Assembly (NCBI GenBank): GCA_001805085.1
Contig: MHEA01000175.1
Span: 6,037 to 19,420, forward strand
Reading direction: 5' to 3'
Length of the DNA: 13,384 nt
From: Nitrospirae bacterium GWC2_57_9
GTDB taxonomy: Bacteria > Nitrospirota > UBA9217
Shown: in pieces, positions 5,457 through 13,369 of the stretch
How positions within the stretch are numbered: the first letter of the stretch is position 1
Layout: the number at the start of each line of letters is the position of its first letter
Made by a program: the position numbers and the translations under genes
The notes under the pieces: generated by a model
Database searches by the model: none
The model's input: only the letters and a program-made list of their open reading frames with translations
Told to the model about the DNA's origin: nothing

Positions 5457-6662
5457 TTGAAGCAGGACATCAAGAAGATCGTAGTTGCCTACTCGGGCGG
5501 GCTCGATACGTCGGTGATCATCACCTGGCTGAAGGAGACCTACGGCTGCGAAGTGATTGCTTTTACGGCCGATATCGGCCAGGGCGAGGAACTGGCGCCG
5601 CTCAAGGACAAGGCGATCAAGACCGGCGCGAGCAAGATATACATCGACGACCTTCGGGAGGAGTTCGTCCGCGATTTCGTTTTCCCGATGCTGAGGGCCA
5701 ATGCCGTTTACGAAGGCCGCTATCTGCTCGGCACCTCCATCGCCCGTCCGTTGATCGCGAAACGCCAGATCGAGATCGCGATCAAGGAGCAGGCCGATGC
5801 AGTCTGTCACGGTGCGACCGGAAAAGGCAACGATCAGGTCCGTTTCGAGCTCACCTATTTCGCGCTCAAGCCCGACGTCAAGATCGTCGCTCCCTGGCGG
5901 GAATGGAGCATGAAAGGCCGCGAGGAACTGATCGCCTATGCCGAGAAGCATAAGATCCCGGTGACGGCCACCAAGTCCAAACCCTATTCCACGGACCGGA
6001 ACCTGCTCCATATCAGTTATGAGGGGGGCATCCTCGAAAACCCGTGGAAAGAATCAACCGGGGATATGTATACGCTCGCGGTGCCTCTCGAGAAGGCGCC
6101 CGATCATGCGGAGTATGTCGAGGTCGAATACCTGGGCGGAAACCCGGTCGCGATCAACGGCAAACAACTTGCTCCCGCGGAGCTTCTCCTGGAAGCGAAC
6201 CGCATTGCCGGCGGCCACGGCGTCGGGCGGGTGGACCTGGTAGAGAACAGGTACGTGGGCATGAAGTCGCGCGGGGTGTATGAGACGCCGGGCGGCACGC
6301 TGCTCCACGCGGCGCATCGCGCCGTGGAATCGATAACCATGGACCGCGAGGCCATGCATCTCCGGGACAGCCTGGTCCCGCGCTACGCGGAACTGGTCTA
6401 TTACGGGTACTGGTTCGCTCCGGAACGGAACATGCTCCAGGCCGCGATCGACGAGTCCCAGAAGAACGTGTCCGGCACGGCCCGGCTCAAGCTGTACAAG
6501 GGGAACTGCGATACCGTGGGAAGGAAATCACCGGTTTCCCTGTATAACCCTGAACTGGCCACCTTCGAGGCGGACCGGGTCTACAATCAGAAGGACGCGG
6601 AAGGGTTCATCCGGCTGAACGCGCTGCGGCTGAGAATAGGAAAAAAGGCAAATTCCAAATAA
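5457..6662 (+). CDS. argG: Argininosuccinate synthase
   Basis: ArgG joins citrulline and aspartate with ATP to form argininosuccinate, the penultimate step of arginine synthesis, in the cytoplasm. The 401-residue product from TTG 5457 has the usual length for the family. The N-terminus [20 protein letters not shown] carries the ATP pyrophosphatase loop (SGGLDTS, residues 13-19), and ADIGQGEEL follows as in other ArgG proteins. [35 protein letters not shown] and [24 protein letters not shown] are further family blocks. The last four codons (ANSK) and the stop lie within the AT-rich inverted repeat that fills the gap before argH, so the C-terminal tail was probably altered by repeat insertion. 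argH follows 111 nt downstream. Confidence 0.97.
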   Translation: MKQDIKKIVVAYSGGLDTSVIITWLKETYGCEVIAFTADIGQGEELAPLKDKAIKTGASKIYIDDLREEFVRDFVFPMLRANAVYEGRYLLGTSIARPLIAKRQIEIAIKEQADAVCHGATGKGNDQVRFELTYFALKPDVKIVAPWREWSMKGREELIAYAEKHKIPVTATKSKPYSTDRNLLHISYEGGILENPWKESTGDMYTLAVPLEKAPDHAEYVEVEYLGGNPVAINGKQLAPAELLLEANRIAGGHGVGRVDLVENRYVGMKSRGVYETPGGTLLHAAHRAVESITMDREAMHLRDSLVPRYAELVYYGYWFAPERNMLQAAIDESQKNVSGTARLKLYKGNCDTVGRKSPVSLYNPELATFEADRVYNQKDAEGFIRLNALRLRIGKKANSK

Positions 6663-6763
6663 TAAATCCCAAATCACCAATAAATCCCAAGCACCAAAAA
6701 ACGGACGTTCGGCCAGTGGTATTTGGAGCTTATTGGGTATTTGATGCCTGAAATTTGGAATTT
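6650..6763. repeat. AT-rich imperfect inverted repeat between argG and argH
   Basis: Two 47-nt arms, 6650-6696 and 6717-6763, align without gaps when one is reverse-complemented. They share the 11-nt terminus AAATTCCAAAT, then CAAAT, CCAATAA and ACCA at matching positions, with about 17 mismatches. The 20-nt centre contains ACGGACGTTCGG. Base composition is much richer in AT than the adjoining genes. The left arm supplies the end of argG; the right arm ends 10 nt before the argH start. It resembles a decayed palindromic intergenic element. Confidence 0.8.
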
Positions 6764-6773
6764 TCGTGACCCC

Positions 6774-8201
6774 ATGGCAAAAAAAATCAAAGCTGCGAAA
6801 AAGTTACGGCCGGCAAAGAAGGCTCCGAGAGCCGCAAAAGCCTGGTCCGGTCGTTTCACCGAGACGACGAACCGGCTGGTCGAGGAGTTTACTGCCTCGA
6901 TCCCCTACGACTGGCGTCTGTATCCCTATGATATCGCGGGCAGCATTGTTCACGCCGGCATGCTGGCGCGCCAGCGCATCATCACCCGGAAAGAGGCGGA
7001 CCGGATCACCCGCGGCCTCGAGGACATCCTGAAGGAGATCGTGGACGGTACGTTCGAGTTCAGCACCGAGCTCGAGGACATCCATATGAACATCGAGAAC
7101 CGGCTGATCGAGAAGATCGGTCCGGTGGGCGGAAAGCTGCACACGGCCCGGAGCAGGAACGACCAGGTCGCGCTCGATATACGGATGTACCTGCGCGACG
7201 AGATCGCGAAGATCCACGAGCTGCTCGCCGCGCTCCAGAAGGTGCTCGTCGGGCTTGCGGACCGGCACCGCGACGTGGTCCTGCCCGGATATACCCATCT
7301 GCAGCGGGCCCAGCCCGTTCTGTTCGGCCATCACCTGCTCGCGTATTACGAAATGTTCCAGCGTGACCGCGGACGGCTGGAAGACTGCTTCCGCAGGCTA
7401 AATATGATGCCGCTCGGGGCAGGCGCTCTCGCCGGGACCGTATTGCCGATCGACCGGAAATTCGTAGCCAGGGAACTGGGGTTCAGCGGTGTTTGCGAGA
7501 ACAGCATGGATGCGGTCTCGGACCGTGATTTTGCCATCGAGTTCGTCGCTGCCTGCGCCCAGATCATGATGCACCTGTCGCGCCTGTCCGAGGAACTGGT
7601 CCTCTGGTCGACCTCGGAGTTCGGATTCATCACGATCTCCGACGCCTTTACCACGGGCTCATCGATCATGCCCCAGAAGAAGAACCCCGATGTGGCCGAA
7701 CTCACCCGGGGAAAGACAGGCCGTGTATACGGCAGCCTCACTGCATTGCTCACCCTGATGAAGGGTCTTCCCCTTGCGTATAACCGCGATATGCAGGAGG
7801 ACAAGGAACCGCTCTTCGACGCCGCGGATACCGTTTCGCTTTCTTTGTCCGTGTTCGCCGAAATGCTCAAGAGCGTTTCGATCCACACGGAAGCCATGCG
7901 CCGGGCGGCGGAGGACGGCTTTATTACCGCAACGGACCTCGCCGACTATCTGGTAAGAAAAGGCATGCCCTTCCGGGAGGCTCACGAGGTGGTCGGCAGG
8001 GCGGTATTGCGCTGCCTCGAACGCCACTGGGGCCTCGGCACGATGCCCCTGGAAGAGTATCAACGGCTTTCACCGCTGATCCGCGAGGACGTCTATGACG
8101 CCATTTCCGTAGAGGCTTCTGTCACGAGACGGACGTCCTCCGGAGGAACGGCTCCCGCCAACCTGGCAAGACGCCTCCAGACGCTTAAGAAAAGACTATG
8201 A
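6774..8201 (+). CDS. argH: Argininosuccinate lyase
   Basis: ArgH splits argininosuccinate into arginine and fumarate. The fumarase/aspartase superfamily signature [12 protein letters not shown] is at residues 295-306, with the catalytic Ser loop at 296-297. [10 protein letters not shown] (172-181, His175) and [13 protein letters not shown] (123-135) are the other active-site blocks. From ATG 6774 the product is 475 residues, slightly longer than E. coli ArgH (457). Normal homology begins at WSGRF (residue 24), so the first 23 residues are a Lys/Ala/Arg-rich extension ([20 protein letters not shown]). No strong ribosome-binding site precedes ATG 6774, since the region is taken up by the inverted repeat. 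In-frame upstream starts would be encoded by the repeat. The stop overlaps the next start as ATGA. Confidence 0.95.
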   Translation: MAKKIKAAKKLRPAKKAPRAAKAWSGRFTETTNRLVEEFTASIPYDWRLYPYDIAGSIVHAGMLARQRIITRKEADRITRGLEDILKEIVDGTFEFSTELEDIHMNIENRLIEKIGPVGGKLHTARSRNDQVALDIRMYLRDEIAKIHELLAALQKVLVGLADRHRDVVLPGYTHLQRAQPVLFGHHLLAYYEMFQRDRGRLEDCFRRLNMMPLGAGALAGTVLPIDRKFVARELGFSGVCENSMDAVSDRDFAIEFVAACAQIMMHLSRLSEELVLWSTSEFGFITISDAFTTGSSIMPQKKNPDVAELTRGKTGRVYGSLTALLTLMKGLPLAYNRDMQEDKEPLFDAADTVSLSLSVFAEMLKSVSIHTEAMRRAAEDGFITATDLADYLVRKGMPFREAHEVVGRAVLRCLERHWGLGTMPLEEYQRLSPLIREDVYDAISVEASVTRRTSSGGTAPANLARRLQTLKKRL

Positions 8202-9268
8202 CAGCCTATCCCCGGCGGTTGCACGCGGCGGTACTGGCGGCACTCCTCCTTGTCGCGCCTGCATCCTGCGGCAGGAAGACGGACCCGCTCACTCCGGCTA
8301 GTCCCCGTCCCGAGGCTGTAAAGGATGTGCAGGCGGTTGCCCGCGACCGGGTGGCCTTCCTGTCCTGGCCGATCCCGACCAGGAACATCGAAGGCAAGGA
8401 CCTGAGCGCGGCGGACATACTCGGTTTCCGCGTCTACCGCGCGGAGCTCGAGCGGGACAGGAAAAAAGCCCGGTACAAGCAGATCGCCGAGATCGACCTG
8501 TCCAACCCGGCACCGGCGGAAGTAAGGGACGGAAGGGTCTTCTGGAGCGACCGGACCCTGCATTTGGGGCAGGCCTATTCATACCGGATCAGGGCGGTCA
8601 GCGCCCGGGACGGGTTGAGCCAGCCGTCGGACGAAGCGAGGGTAACGCCCCTGCTGTCGCTGGCTGCCCCGAAACGGATCGCAGCCGAAGGCGGTGACAG
8701 CCAAATAACGCTGATCTGGGACCAGGTTACGACCCGGTCCGACGGAAGCGTGTATACCGGCTTTGTCGGGTATAATGTCTATCGCGGAACAGCTCCGAAC
8801 CGCGAGGGGAGCACTCCTCTCAATCCGGAGCCGCTCAGGACGACCGTGTATAAAGACACCTCGGTTGTGAACAATATGAAGTATTATTATATTGTTCGGG
8901 CGGTGGACAGTCCCGCGAGACCCTGGAACGAGAGCCTTGATTCTCCCGAAGCGTCGGGCATGTCCCGGGACCTCACCCCCCCTGAGCGGCCGGCAGGGTT
9001 GACGGTGGTGCCGGGGGTGAACAGGATATTCATGACCTGGAACGAGAACAAGGAGCGGGACCTGGCCGGTTATCACGTGTATCGATCGCGCAAAAGCGGC
9101 AGAGACCACGAGCGGCTCACGGAAAAGCCGGTCAACAGAACGACCTATTCCGATGACAAGGTGAAAGCGGGCATCTCCTACTTTTATGTCGTTACCGCCG
9201 TCGACCTGGCCGGGAACGAGAGCGACTTTTCGAAAGAACAGAAGGCCTATGCCGGGAAGCTGAGATGA
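8198..9268 (+). CDS. Putative lipoprotein with three fibronectin type III domains and LptM-like N-terminus
   Basis: This 356-residue exported protein has Arg6-Arg7, a hydrophobic stretch (10-20) and Cys24 as a likely lipidation site. The lipobox is PASC, with Pro at -3, which is unusual. The mature start [10 protein letters not shown] resembles the CGxKGPL start of LptM (YifL), the small lipoprotein often encoded beside lysA/dapF in proteobacteria. Three FN3-like beta domains follow at about residues 39-151, 156-258 and 260-350. Each shows the pattern FRVYR/YNVYR/YHVYR and Y-x-Y/Y-x-V, then RAV/TAVD ([30 protein letters not shown]). The start overlaps argH by 4 nt, implying translational coupling. 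lysA follows after 41 nt. The function is unknown; an outer-membrane-anchored binding or assembly role is an inference. Confidence 0.82.
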   Translation: MTAYPRRLHAAVLAALLLVAPASCGRKTDPLTPASPRPEAVKDVQAVARDRVAFLSWPIPTRNIEGKDLSAADILGFRVYRAELERDRKKARYKQIAEIDLSNPAPAEVRDGRVFWSDRTLHLGQAYSYRIRAVSARDGLSQPSDEARVTPLLSLAAPKRIAAEGGDSQITLIWDQVTTRSDGSVYTGFVGYNVYRGTAPNREGSTPLNPEPLRTTVYKDTSVVNNMKYYYIVRAVDSPARPWNESLDSPEASGMSRDLTPPERPAGLTVVPGVNRIFMTWNENKERDLAGYHVYRSRKSGRDHERLTEKPVNRTTYSDDKVKAGISYFYVVTAVDLAGNESDFSKEQKAYAGKLR

Positions 9269-9309
9269 CCGAGACTCCAGGCCCATTTTATAGATGACCA
9301 GGACCAAGC

Positions 9310-10569
9310 ATGCATGATTTCCACTATAAGAACGGCGAGCTGTACTGCGAAGGCGTTCCCGTCAGGAGCGTAGCGCAGCGTGTCGGCACCCCCTTCTACC
9401 TGTACAGCAGCACGACGCTCACGAACCATGTCCGGTCCTTTGCAGGGGCGTTCCAGGAAGTGCCGCACCTTATCTGTTTTGCTCTCAAGTCCAACTCGAA
9501 CGGCGCCGTCCTCCGGCTGCTGAGCAGGGAGGGCGCCGGAGCGGACATCGTGTCGGGCGGGGAGCTCTTCCGTGCCCTGCGCGCGGGCATCGATCCCCGA
9601 AAGATCGTTTACGCCGGGGTCGGCAAGCGGCGCGACGAGATCGAGTACGCGCTCAAGGTCGGGATCCTGATGTTCAACGTGGAGTCGACCGAAGAACTCC
9701 TGGCCCTGGACCGCGCGGCAAAAGAGATGCATGCGGTTGCGCGGATCGCGCTCAGGGTGAATCCGAACATAGACCCCAAGACCCATGCCTATATTTCGAC
9801 CGGGCTGAAAGAGAACAAATTCGGCATTCCCATCGAGCATGCCCTGGAATGCTACCAGACGGCAAAAAGCCTGACCCATGTCGAAGTAACCGGGATACAC
9901 CAGCACATCGGTTCTCAGATCACCGAGGTCCAGCCGTTCGTGGATGCTCTCGAGAAGCTCGTGGGATTCGTGCAGGAGCTCAAGGCGGCAGGGGTCGGCA
10001 TTAAATATATAAACATCGGGGGAGGCCTGGGCATTACCTACAAGGACGAAACGCCGCCTCATCCCCGAGACCTGGCCAAGGCGATCCAGCCGATGCTGAA
10101 GAGCGCCGGCTGCACGCTGGTCCTCGAACCGGGAAGGGCGATTGTGGGCAACGCGGGAATCCTGGTCACGAATGCGCTGTATCACAAGGACAGCGGAGAG
10201 AAGAAATTCCTCATCGTTGACGCCGGCATGAACGACCTTATCCGGCCCAGTCTCTACGAGGCCTATCACGACATCAGGCCGGTCCTGGAAGACCCGTCAG
10301 CGGAGAAAATGGTGTTCGATGTGGTCGGTCCCATCTGCGAGTCAGGCGACTTCCTTGCCAAGGACCGGGAGATGCAGGATGTGAAGCAGGGCGGCCTGAT
10401 CGCGGTCATGGGCGCCGGCGCCTATGGATTCTCCATGTCGTCGAACTATAACTCCCGTCCCCGCGTGGCCGAGGTGATGGCACGGGGCAATGAGTATTTC
10501 ATCGTGCGCGAGCGCGAGACCTACAACGACCTGATCAAGGGAGAAAAGATCCCGCGTTGGCTGGAGTGA
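9310..10569 (+). CDS. lysA: Diaminopimelate decarboxylase
   Basis: LysA decarboxylates meso-diaminopimelate to L-lysine, using pyridoxal phosphate. The 419-residue product has the normal length and fold order: an alanine-racemase-like barrel with the PLP lysine Lys60 in CFALKSNSN, GIHQHIGSQI (195-204), the phosphate-binding glycines NIGGGLG (235-241) and EPGR (273-276). The beta domain contains the partner-subunit active-site Cys343 in GPICESGDFLA and GAGAYGFSMSSNYNSRPR (368-385). AGGA lies 9 nt before the ATG at 9310; a second ATG four bases on is out of frame. The gene begins the lysine/DAP cluster after the lipoprotein gene. Confidence 0.97.
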   Translation: MHDFHYKNGELYCEGVPVRSVAQRVGTPFYLYSSTTLTNHVRSFAGAFQEVPHLICFALKSNSNGAVLRLLSREGAGADIVSGGELFRALRAGIDPRKIVYAGVGKRRDEIEYALKVGILMFNVESTEELLALDRAAKEMHAVARIALRVNPNIDPKTHAYISTGLKENKFGIPIEHALECYQTAKSLTHVEVTGIHQHIGSQITEVQPFVDALEKLVGFVQELKAAGVGIKYINIGGGLGITYKDETPPHPRDLAKAIQPMLKSAGCTLVLEPGRAIVGNAGILVTNALYHKDSGEKKFLIVDAGMNDLIRPSLYEAYHDIRPVLEDPSAEKMVFDVVGPICESGDFLAKDREMQDVKQGGLIAVMGAGAYGFSMSSNYNSRPRVAEVMARGNEYFIVRERETYNDLIKGEKIPRWLE

Positions 10570-10575
10570 GACCAA

Positions 10576-10589
10576 TGCGGAGTGCGGAG
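10576..10589 (+). repeat. Two TGCGGAG heptads after the lysA stop codon
   Basis: TGCGGAGTGCGGAG starts 6 nt after the lysA stop codon, exactly as the longer array does after the cyclophilin stop at 5355. The flanking AA and the following T also match. Confidence 0.7.
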
Positions 10590-10600
10590 TTAAGGCGGAA

Positions 10601-10678
10601 GAGAAAGCGCGAAGCTGATCTCTTGCAGAGGCGTTAGCGCGTAGAGAAGACAGCCTGGCCCGGGTTTACATGGGCCGG
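10601..10678 (+). other. Structured lysA-dapF spacer with hairpins
   Basis: Two stem-loops can be drawn. One is imperfect, with CGCG...CTGA...CTC closing on GAG...TTAG...CGCG across 10608-10641. The second, CC-T-GGCCC with GGGCCGG (10654-10678), has a single bulge and a 10-nt loop. Neither has a T-run, so they are not clear terminators. The spacer is too short for a lysine riboswitch, and I do not see its conserved core. Confidence 0.35.
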
Positions 10679-10701
10679 ATTCGGCATTTCGAGATGCTTC
10701 C

Positions 10702-11514
10702 ATGAAGAAGATACCTTTTTACAAGATGCAGGGGAGCGGCAACGACTTCATCCTGATCGACAACCGGCGCAGCGTCCTGAAGGGGACGGCCCTTGCCGAC
10801 ATCGCCCGCACGGTCTGCGACCGGCACTACTCGGTCGGGGCGGACGGCCTGATCGTGATCGCTCCGTCCAGGAAAGCCGACTTCAAGTGGAGATTCCTGA
10901 ACGCCGACGGGAGCGAGGCCGAGATGTGCGGGAACGGCTCCCGCTGCGCGGCCCGGTTCGCCTACCTCAAAAAGATTGCGGGCAGGCAGCTGTCCTTCGA
11001 AACGCTGGCAGGTCTCATACGGGCGGAGGTCGGGAAGAACAGCGTCAAGGTGCAGCTCACCGGGGCCGGCGCGCTGCGCATGGATCTGAAGGTGTCTTTG
11101 GACGGTGGTACCCGCACGGGCCATTTTATCAATACCGGTGTGCCGCATCTCGTCTATCTGTCCGACGACCTTCAGGCCGAAGACGTGATAGCGACGGGTA
11201 GGATGACCCGTTACCACGCGCTGTTCAAGCCGGCAGGCACGAACGTCAATTTTATCCAGGTGCAGGGGCGGCGTAAACTCGCCATCAGAACCTACGAACG
11301 CGGCGTGGAAGGAGAGACGCTGGCCTGCGGCACCGGGTCTGTCGCGGCCGCGCTCGTTGCAGGCACCCTCGGTCTCGTCTCTTCTCCGGTCCAGGTGACC
11401 ACGAAGAGCGGGGAAAAGCTGATCGTCTCCTTCAAACGCGACGGCGAAGGGTTCACCGATCTTTTTCTGGAAGGCGATGCGCAGGTCATCTGCGAGGGAA
11501 ATCTGTATATATAA
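10702..11514 (+). CDS. dapF: Diaminopimelate epimerase
   Basis: DapF converts LL-diaminopimelate to the meso form, used both for peptidoglycan and by LysA. It is a PLP-independent two-cysteine enzyme. Cys76 in NADGSEAEMCGNGSRCAARF and Cys209 in YERGVEGETLACGTGSVAAA are the acid/base pair, and the opening FYKMQGSGNDFILIDN is the standard N-terminus. Length (270 residues) is normal. The start ATG 10702 has only a weak GAG at 10691-10693 as a ribosome-binding site. It sits 132 nt after lysA and 117 nt before dapA. Confidence 0.97.
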   Translation: MKKIPFYKMQGSGNDFILIDNRRSVLKGTALADIARTVCDRHYSVGADGLIVIAPSRKADFKWRFLNADGSEAEMCGNGSRCAARFAYLKKIAGRQLSFETLAGLIRAEVGKNSVKVQLTGAGALRMDLKVSLDGGTRTGHFINTGVPHLVYLSDDLQAEDVIATGRMTRYHALFKPAGTNVNFIQVQGRRKLAIRTYERGVEGETLACGTGSVAAALVAGTLGLVSSPVQVTTKSGEKLIVSFKRDGEGFTDLFLEGDAQVICEGNLYI

Positions 11515-11524
11515 GCACGAAATG

Positions 11525-11607
11525 CTAAATCCGAAATTTTAAACAATATCGAACTTCAAATGGTAAAAAAATAAAGAAAAGCCGGTTTGTTGAATATTCG
11601 GATTTAG
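11525..11607. repeat. AT-rich inverted repeat between dapF and dapA
   Basis: CTAAATCCGAA (11525-11535) is the exact reverse complement of TTCGGATTTAG (11597-11607). Weaker pairing continues inwards (AAACAA-type segments) and outwards (GAAAT). The 61-nt centre is very AT-rich and has no obvious terminator. Its makeup resembles the argG-argH element, but the sequence is different. Confidence 0.75.
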
Positions 11608-11619
11608 GTATTGTATTTC

Positions 11620-11626
11620 AAGGAGG
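11620..11626 (+). promoter_or_regulatory. Strong ribosome-binding site fixing the dapA start
   Basis: AAGGAGG lies 5 nt before ATG 11632. It rules out the in-frame TTG at 11611, which would put this site inside the coding sequence. Confidence 0.85.
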
Positions 11627-11631
11627 CTGTC

Positions 11632-12504
11632 ATGTTCAAAGGTTCGATGGTAGCGATCGTCACCCCGTTCAAAAACGGCAAGGTTGATGAAAAGGCGCTC
11701 GGTGATCTCATCGAGTTTCATATTAAAAGCGGCACCGACGTGATCGTGCCCTGCGGAACCACGGGAGAGTCGGCCACGCTGTCCCACGAGGAGCACCACC
11801 GCGTGGTGGAGTTCACGGTCCAGACCGTCAACAAGCGCGTGCCTGTTGTAGCGGGCGCGGGGTCAAACTCGACCTCCGAGACCATCGACCTCGCGAATTA
11901 CGCGAAGAAGGCCGGAGCGGACGGCGTGCTGCTCATCACGCCTTACTACAACAAGCCCACGCAGGAAGGCCTGTTCCAGCACTTCAAGAAAGTGACCGAC
12001 TCCGTGGACATACCGGTCATTCTGTACAACGTGCCGGGAAGGACCAGCGTGAACATGTTGCCGTCCACCGTGGCGCGTCTCCGGACGATCAAGAACATCG
12101 TCGGGATCAAGGAAGCCACGGGCGACTTGAAACAGATCAGCGAACTGATCCGGCTCTGCGGGCGCGACTTCGACGTCATCTCGGGCGACGATTTCACCAC
12201 GCTTCCGATGCTTGCTATCGGCGGCGTGGGCGCTATCTCGGTGACGGCGAACATCATCCCGGGCGACGCGGCAGCAATGTTCGACAACTTCTTCGCCGGA
12301 AAGATGGATGAGGCGCTCAAGTTCCACTACAAGATGGAGCCGCTTCACAGCCTCATGTTCATCGAGACGAACCCGATCCCGGTCAAGACGGCGCTCGCCA
12401 TGATGGGCAAAATCGGTGAGGAGTTCCGTCTCCCGCTCTGCGCCATGGCGGATGCCAACAAGGAAAAACTGAAGAAGGCGCTGCAGGAATACGGAGTGCT
12501 GTAG
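11632..12504 (+). CDS. dapA: 4-hydroxy-tetrahydrodipicolinate synthase
   Basis: DapA condenses pyruvate and aspartate semialdehyde, the first committed step of the DAP/lysine route. The 290-residue product is a TIM-barrel lyase with Schiff-base Lys160 (VGIKEATGDL), Tyr132 in LYNVPGRTSVN and Thr43/Thr44 in CGTTGESATL. Compared with E. coli DapA (numbering one lower here), the lysine-binding allosteric residues are all kept: His52, His55, Asn79, Glu83 and Tyr105. Feedback inhibition by lysine is therefore likely, though not certain. dapB follows 55 nt downstream, so the two enzymes acting in sequence are likely co-expressed. Confidence 0.97.
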   Translation: MFKGSMVAIVTPFKNGKVDEKALGDLIEFHIKSGTDVIVPCGTTGESATLSHEEHHRVVEFTVQTVNKRVPVVAGAGSNSTSETIDLANYAKKAGADGVLLITPYYNKPTQEGLFQHFKKVTDSVDIPVILYNVPGRTSVNMLPSTVARLRTIKNIVGIKEATGDLKQISELIRLCGRDFDVISGDDFTTLPMLAIGGVGAISVTANIIPGDAAAMFDNFFAGKMDEALKFHYKMEPLHSLMFIETNPIPVKTALAMMGKIGEEFRLPLCAMADANKEKLKKALQEYGVL

Positions 12505-12507
12505 ACG

Positions 12508-12538
12508 CGTTTAAGCGGTTTGAACGGTTTAAACCGGT
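12508..12538 (+). repeat. Short CGGTTTRAA tandem repeat between dapA and dapB
   Basis: Three near-identical units, CGTTTAAG (12508-12515), CGGTTTGAA (12516-12524) and CGGTTTAAA (12525-12533), are followed by CCGGT. The last part also forms the palindrome CCGGTTTAAACCGG if one base is allowed to vary. It starts 4 nt after the dapA stop codon. Confidence 0.65.
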
Positions 12539-12559
12539 GAAATTGCAAAAGGAGTTCCT

Positions 12560-13369
12560 ATGATCAAGGCGGTCGTCACCGGCGCAGCCGGCAGAATGGG
12601 GTCACGCATCGTCAACGTCCTTTCGTCCTCGGAAGGCATTCGTCTTTCAGGAGCGGTGGAACGGAAAGGGCACGCCATGGTCGGGCAGGACTCCTGCGGG
12701 CCTGCCGGGCTGCCGAGCGGAGCAGTGCTGACTATGATCACCGATGATCTGGCTGCAGCCATCAAGGCCGGTGACGTGCTGATCGATTTCACCATGCCGG
12801 AAGCCAGCCTCGAGCACATCCGGTTGTGCGCTGAGTTGGGCAAGGCTTGTGTCATCGGCTCCACGGGCTTCTCCAAGGAACAGCTGTCCGAGGTGAACAA
12901 GCATGTGCAGAGGATCCCCTGCGTGCTTTCGCCGAACATGAGTGTGGGCGTGAATGTGTGCTTTAAGATTCTTGCCGACCTGGCGAAGATCCTGGGCCCC
13001 GACTTCGATCCGGAGATTGTGGAATGGCATCACCGGCTGAAGAAGGACGCCCCGTCGGGCACGGCCGTGCACATGGGCGAGGTCGTTGCCAAGGCGCTCG
13101 GCCGCGATTATCACAAGGCAGCGAAGTACCATCGCGAAGGGATCACCGGCGCCAGGACCAATGAAGAGATCGGCATGCAGACAGTCCGCGGCGGCGATAT
13201 CGTGGGCGAGCACACGGTCTATTTCATCGGGATGGGTGAACGGATCGAGCTGACCCATCGAGCTCATACGCGCGACATGTTCGTCCGCGGCGCCGTGCGT
13301 GCCGCAAAGTGGGTCGTGGGCAAGAAGCCCGGCCTCTACGATATGCAGGATGTGCTGGGACTGAAATAG
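12560..13369 (+). CDS. dapB: 4-hydroxy-tetrahydrodipicolinate reductase
   Basis: DapB reduces the DapA product to tetrahydrodipicolinate with NAD(P)H. The 269-residue protein has the nucleotide-binding GAAGRMG (8-14), with Glu34-Arg35 (AVER) after strand 2, a pattern seen in dual NADH/NADPH enzymes. The substrate site EWHHRLKKDAPSGTA (155-169) contains His157 and Lys161, equivalent to E. coli His159 and Lys163. IDFTMPEAS, STGFSKEQ and SPNMSVGVN are further family blocks. AAAAGGAG is 5 nt before the ATG. Only 15 bases follow the stop codon in the window. Confidence 0.97.
   Translation: MIKAVVTGAAGRMGSRIVNVLSSSEGIRLSGAVERKGHAMVGQDSCGPAGLPSGAVLTMITDDLAAAIKAGDVLIDFTMPEASLEHIRLCAELGKACVIGSTGFSKEQLSEVNKHVQRIPCVLSPNMSVGVNVCFKILADLAKILGPDFDPEIVEWHHRLKKDAPSGTAVHMGEVVAKALGRDYHKAAKYHREGITGARTNEEIGMQTVRGGDIVGEHTVYFIGMGERIELTHRAHTRDMFVRGAVRAAKWVVGKKPGLYDMQDVLGLK

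Noticed and set aside
5091..6011. 306-codon minus-strand frame
   Set aside because: It crosses the cyclophilin and argG genes and the repeat between them in antisense, has no recognisable domain, and both sense genes are unambiguous.
6697..6716. Promoter for argH in the centre of the inverted repeat
   Set aside because: No -35/-10 pair with acceptable spacing is visible; argH is more simply read from argG.
9247..10269. 340-codon minus-strand frame
   Set aside because: It lies opposite lysA and results from the GC-rich codon bias; lysA has all catalytic motifs.
10570..10701. Lysine riboswitch upstream of dapF
   Set aside because: The spacer is only 132 nt, partly filled by a repeat, and lacks the multi-helix lysine-sensing core; the hairpins seen are simple.
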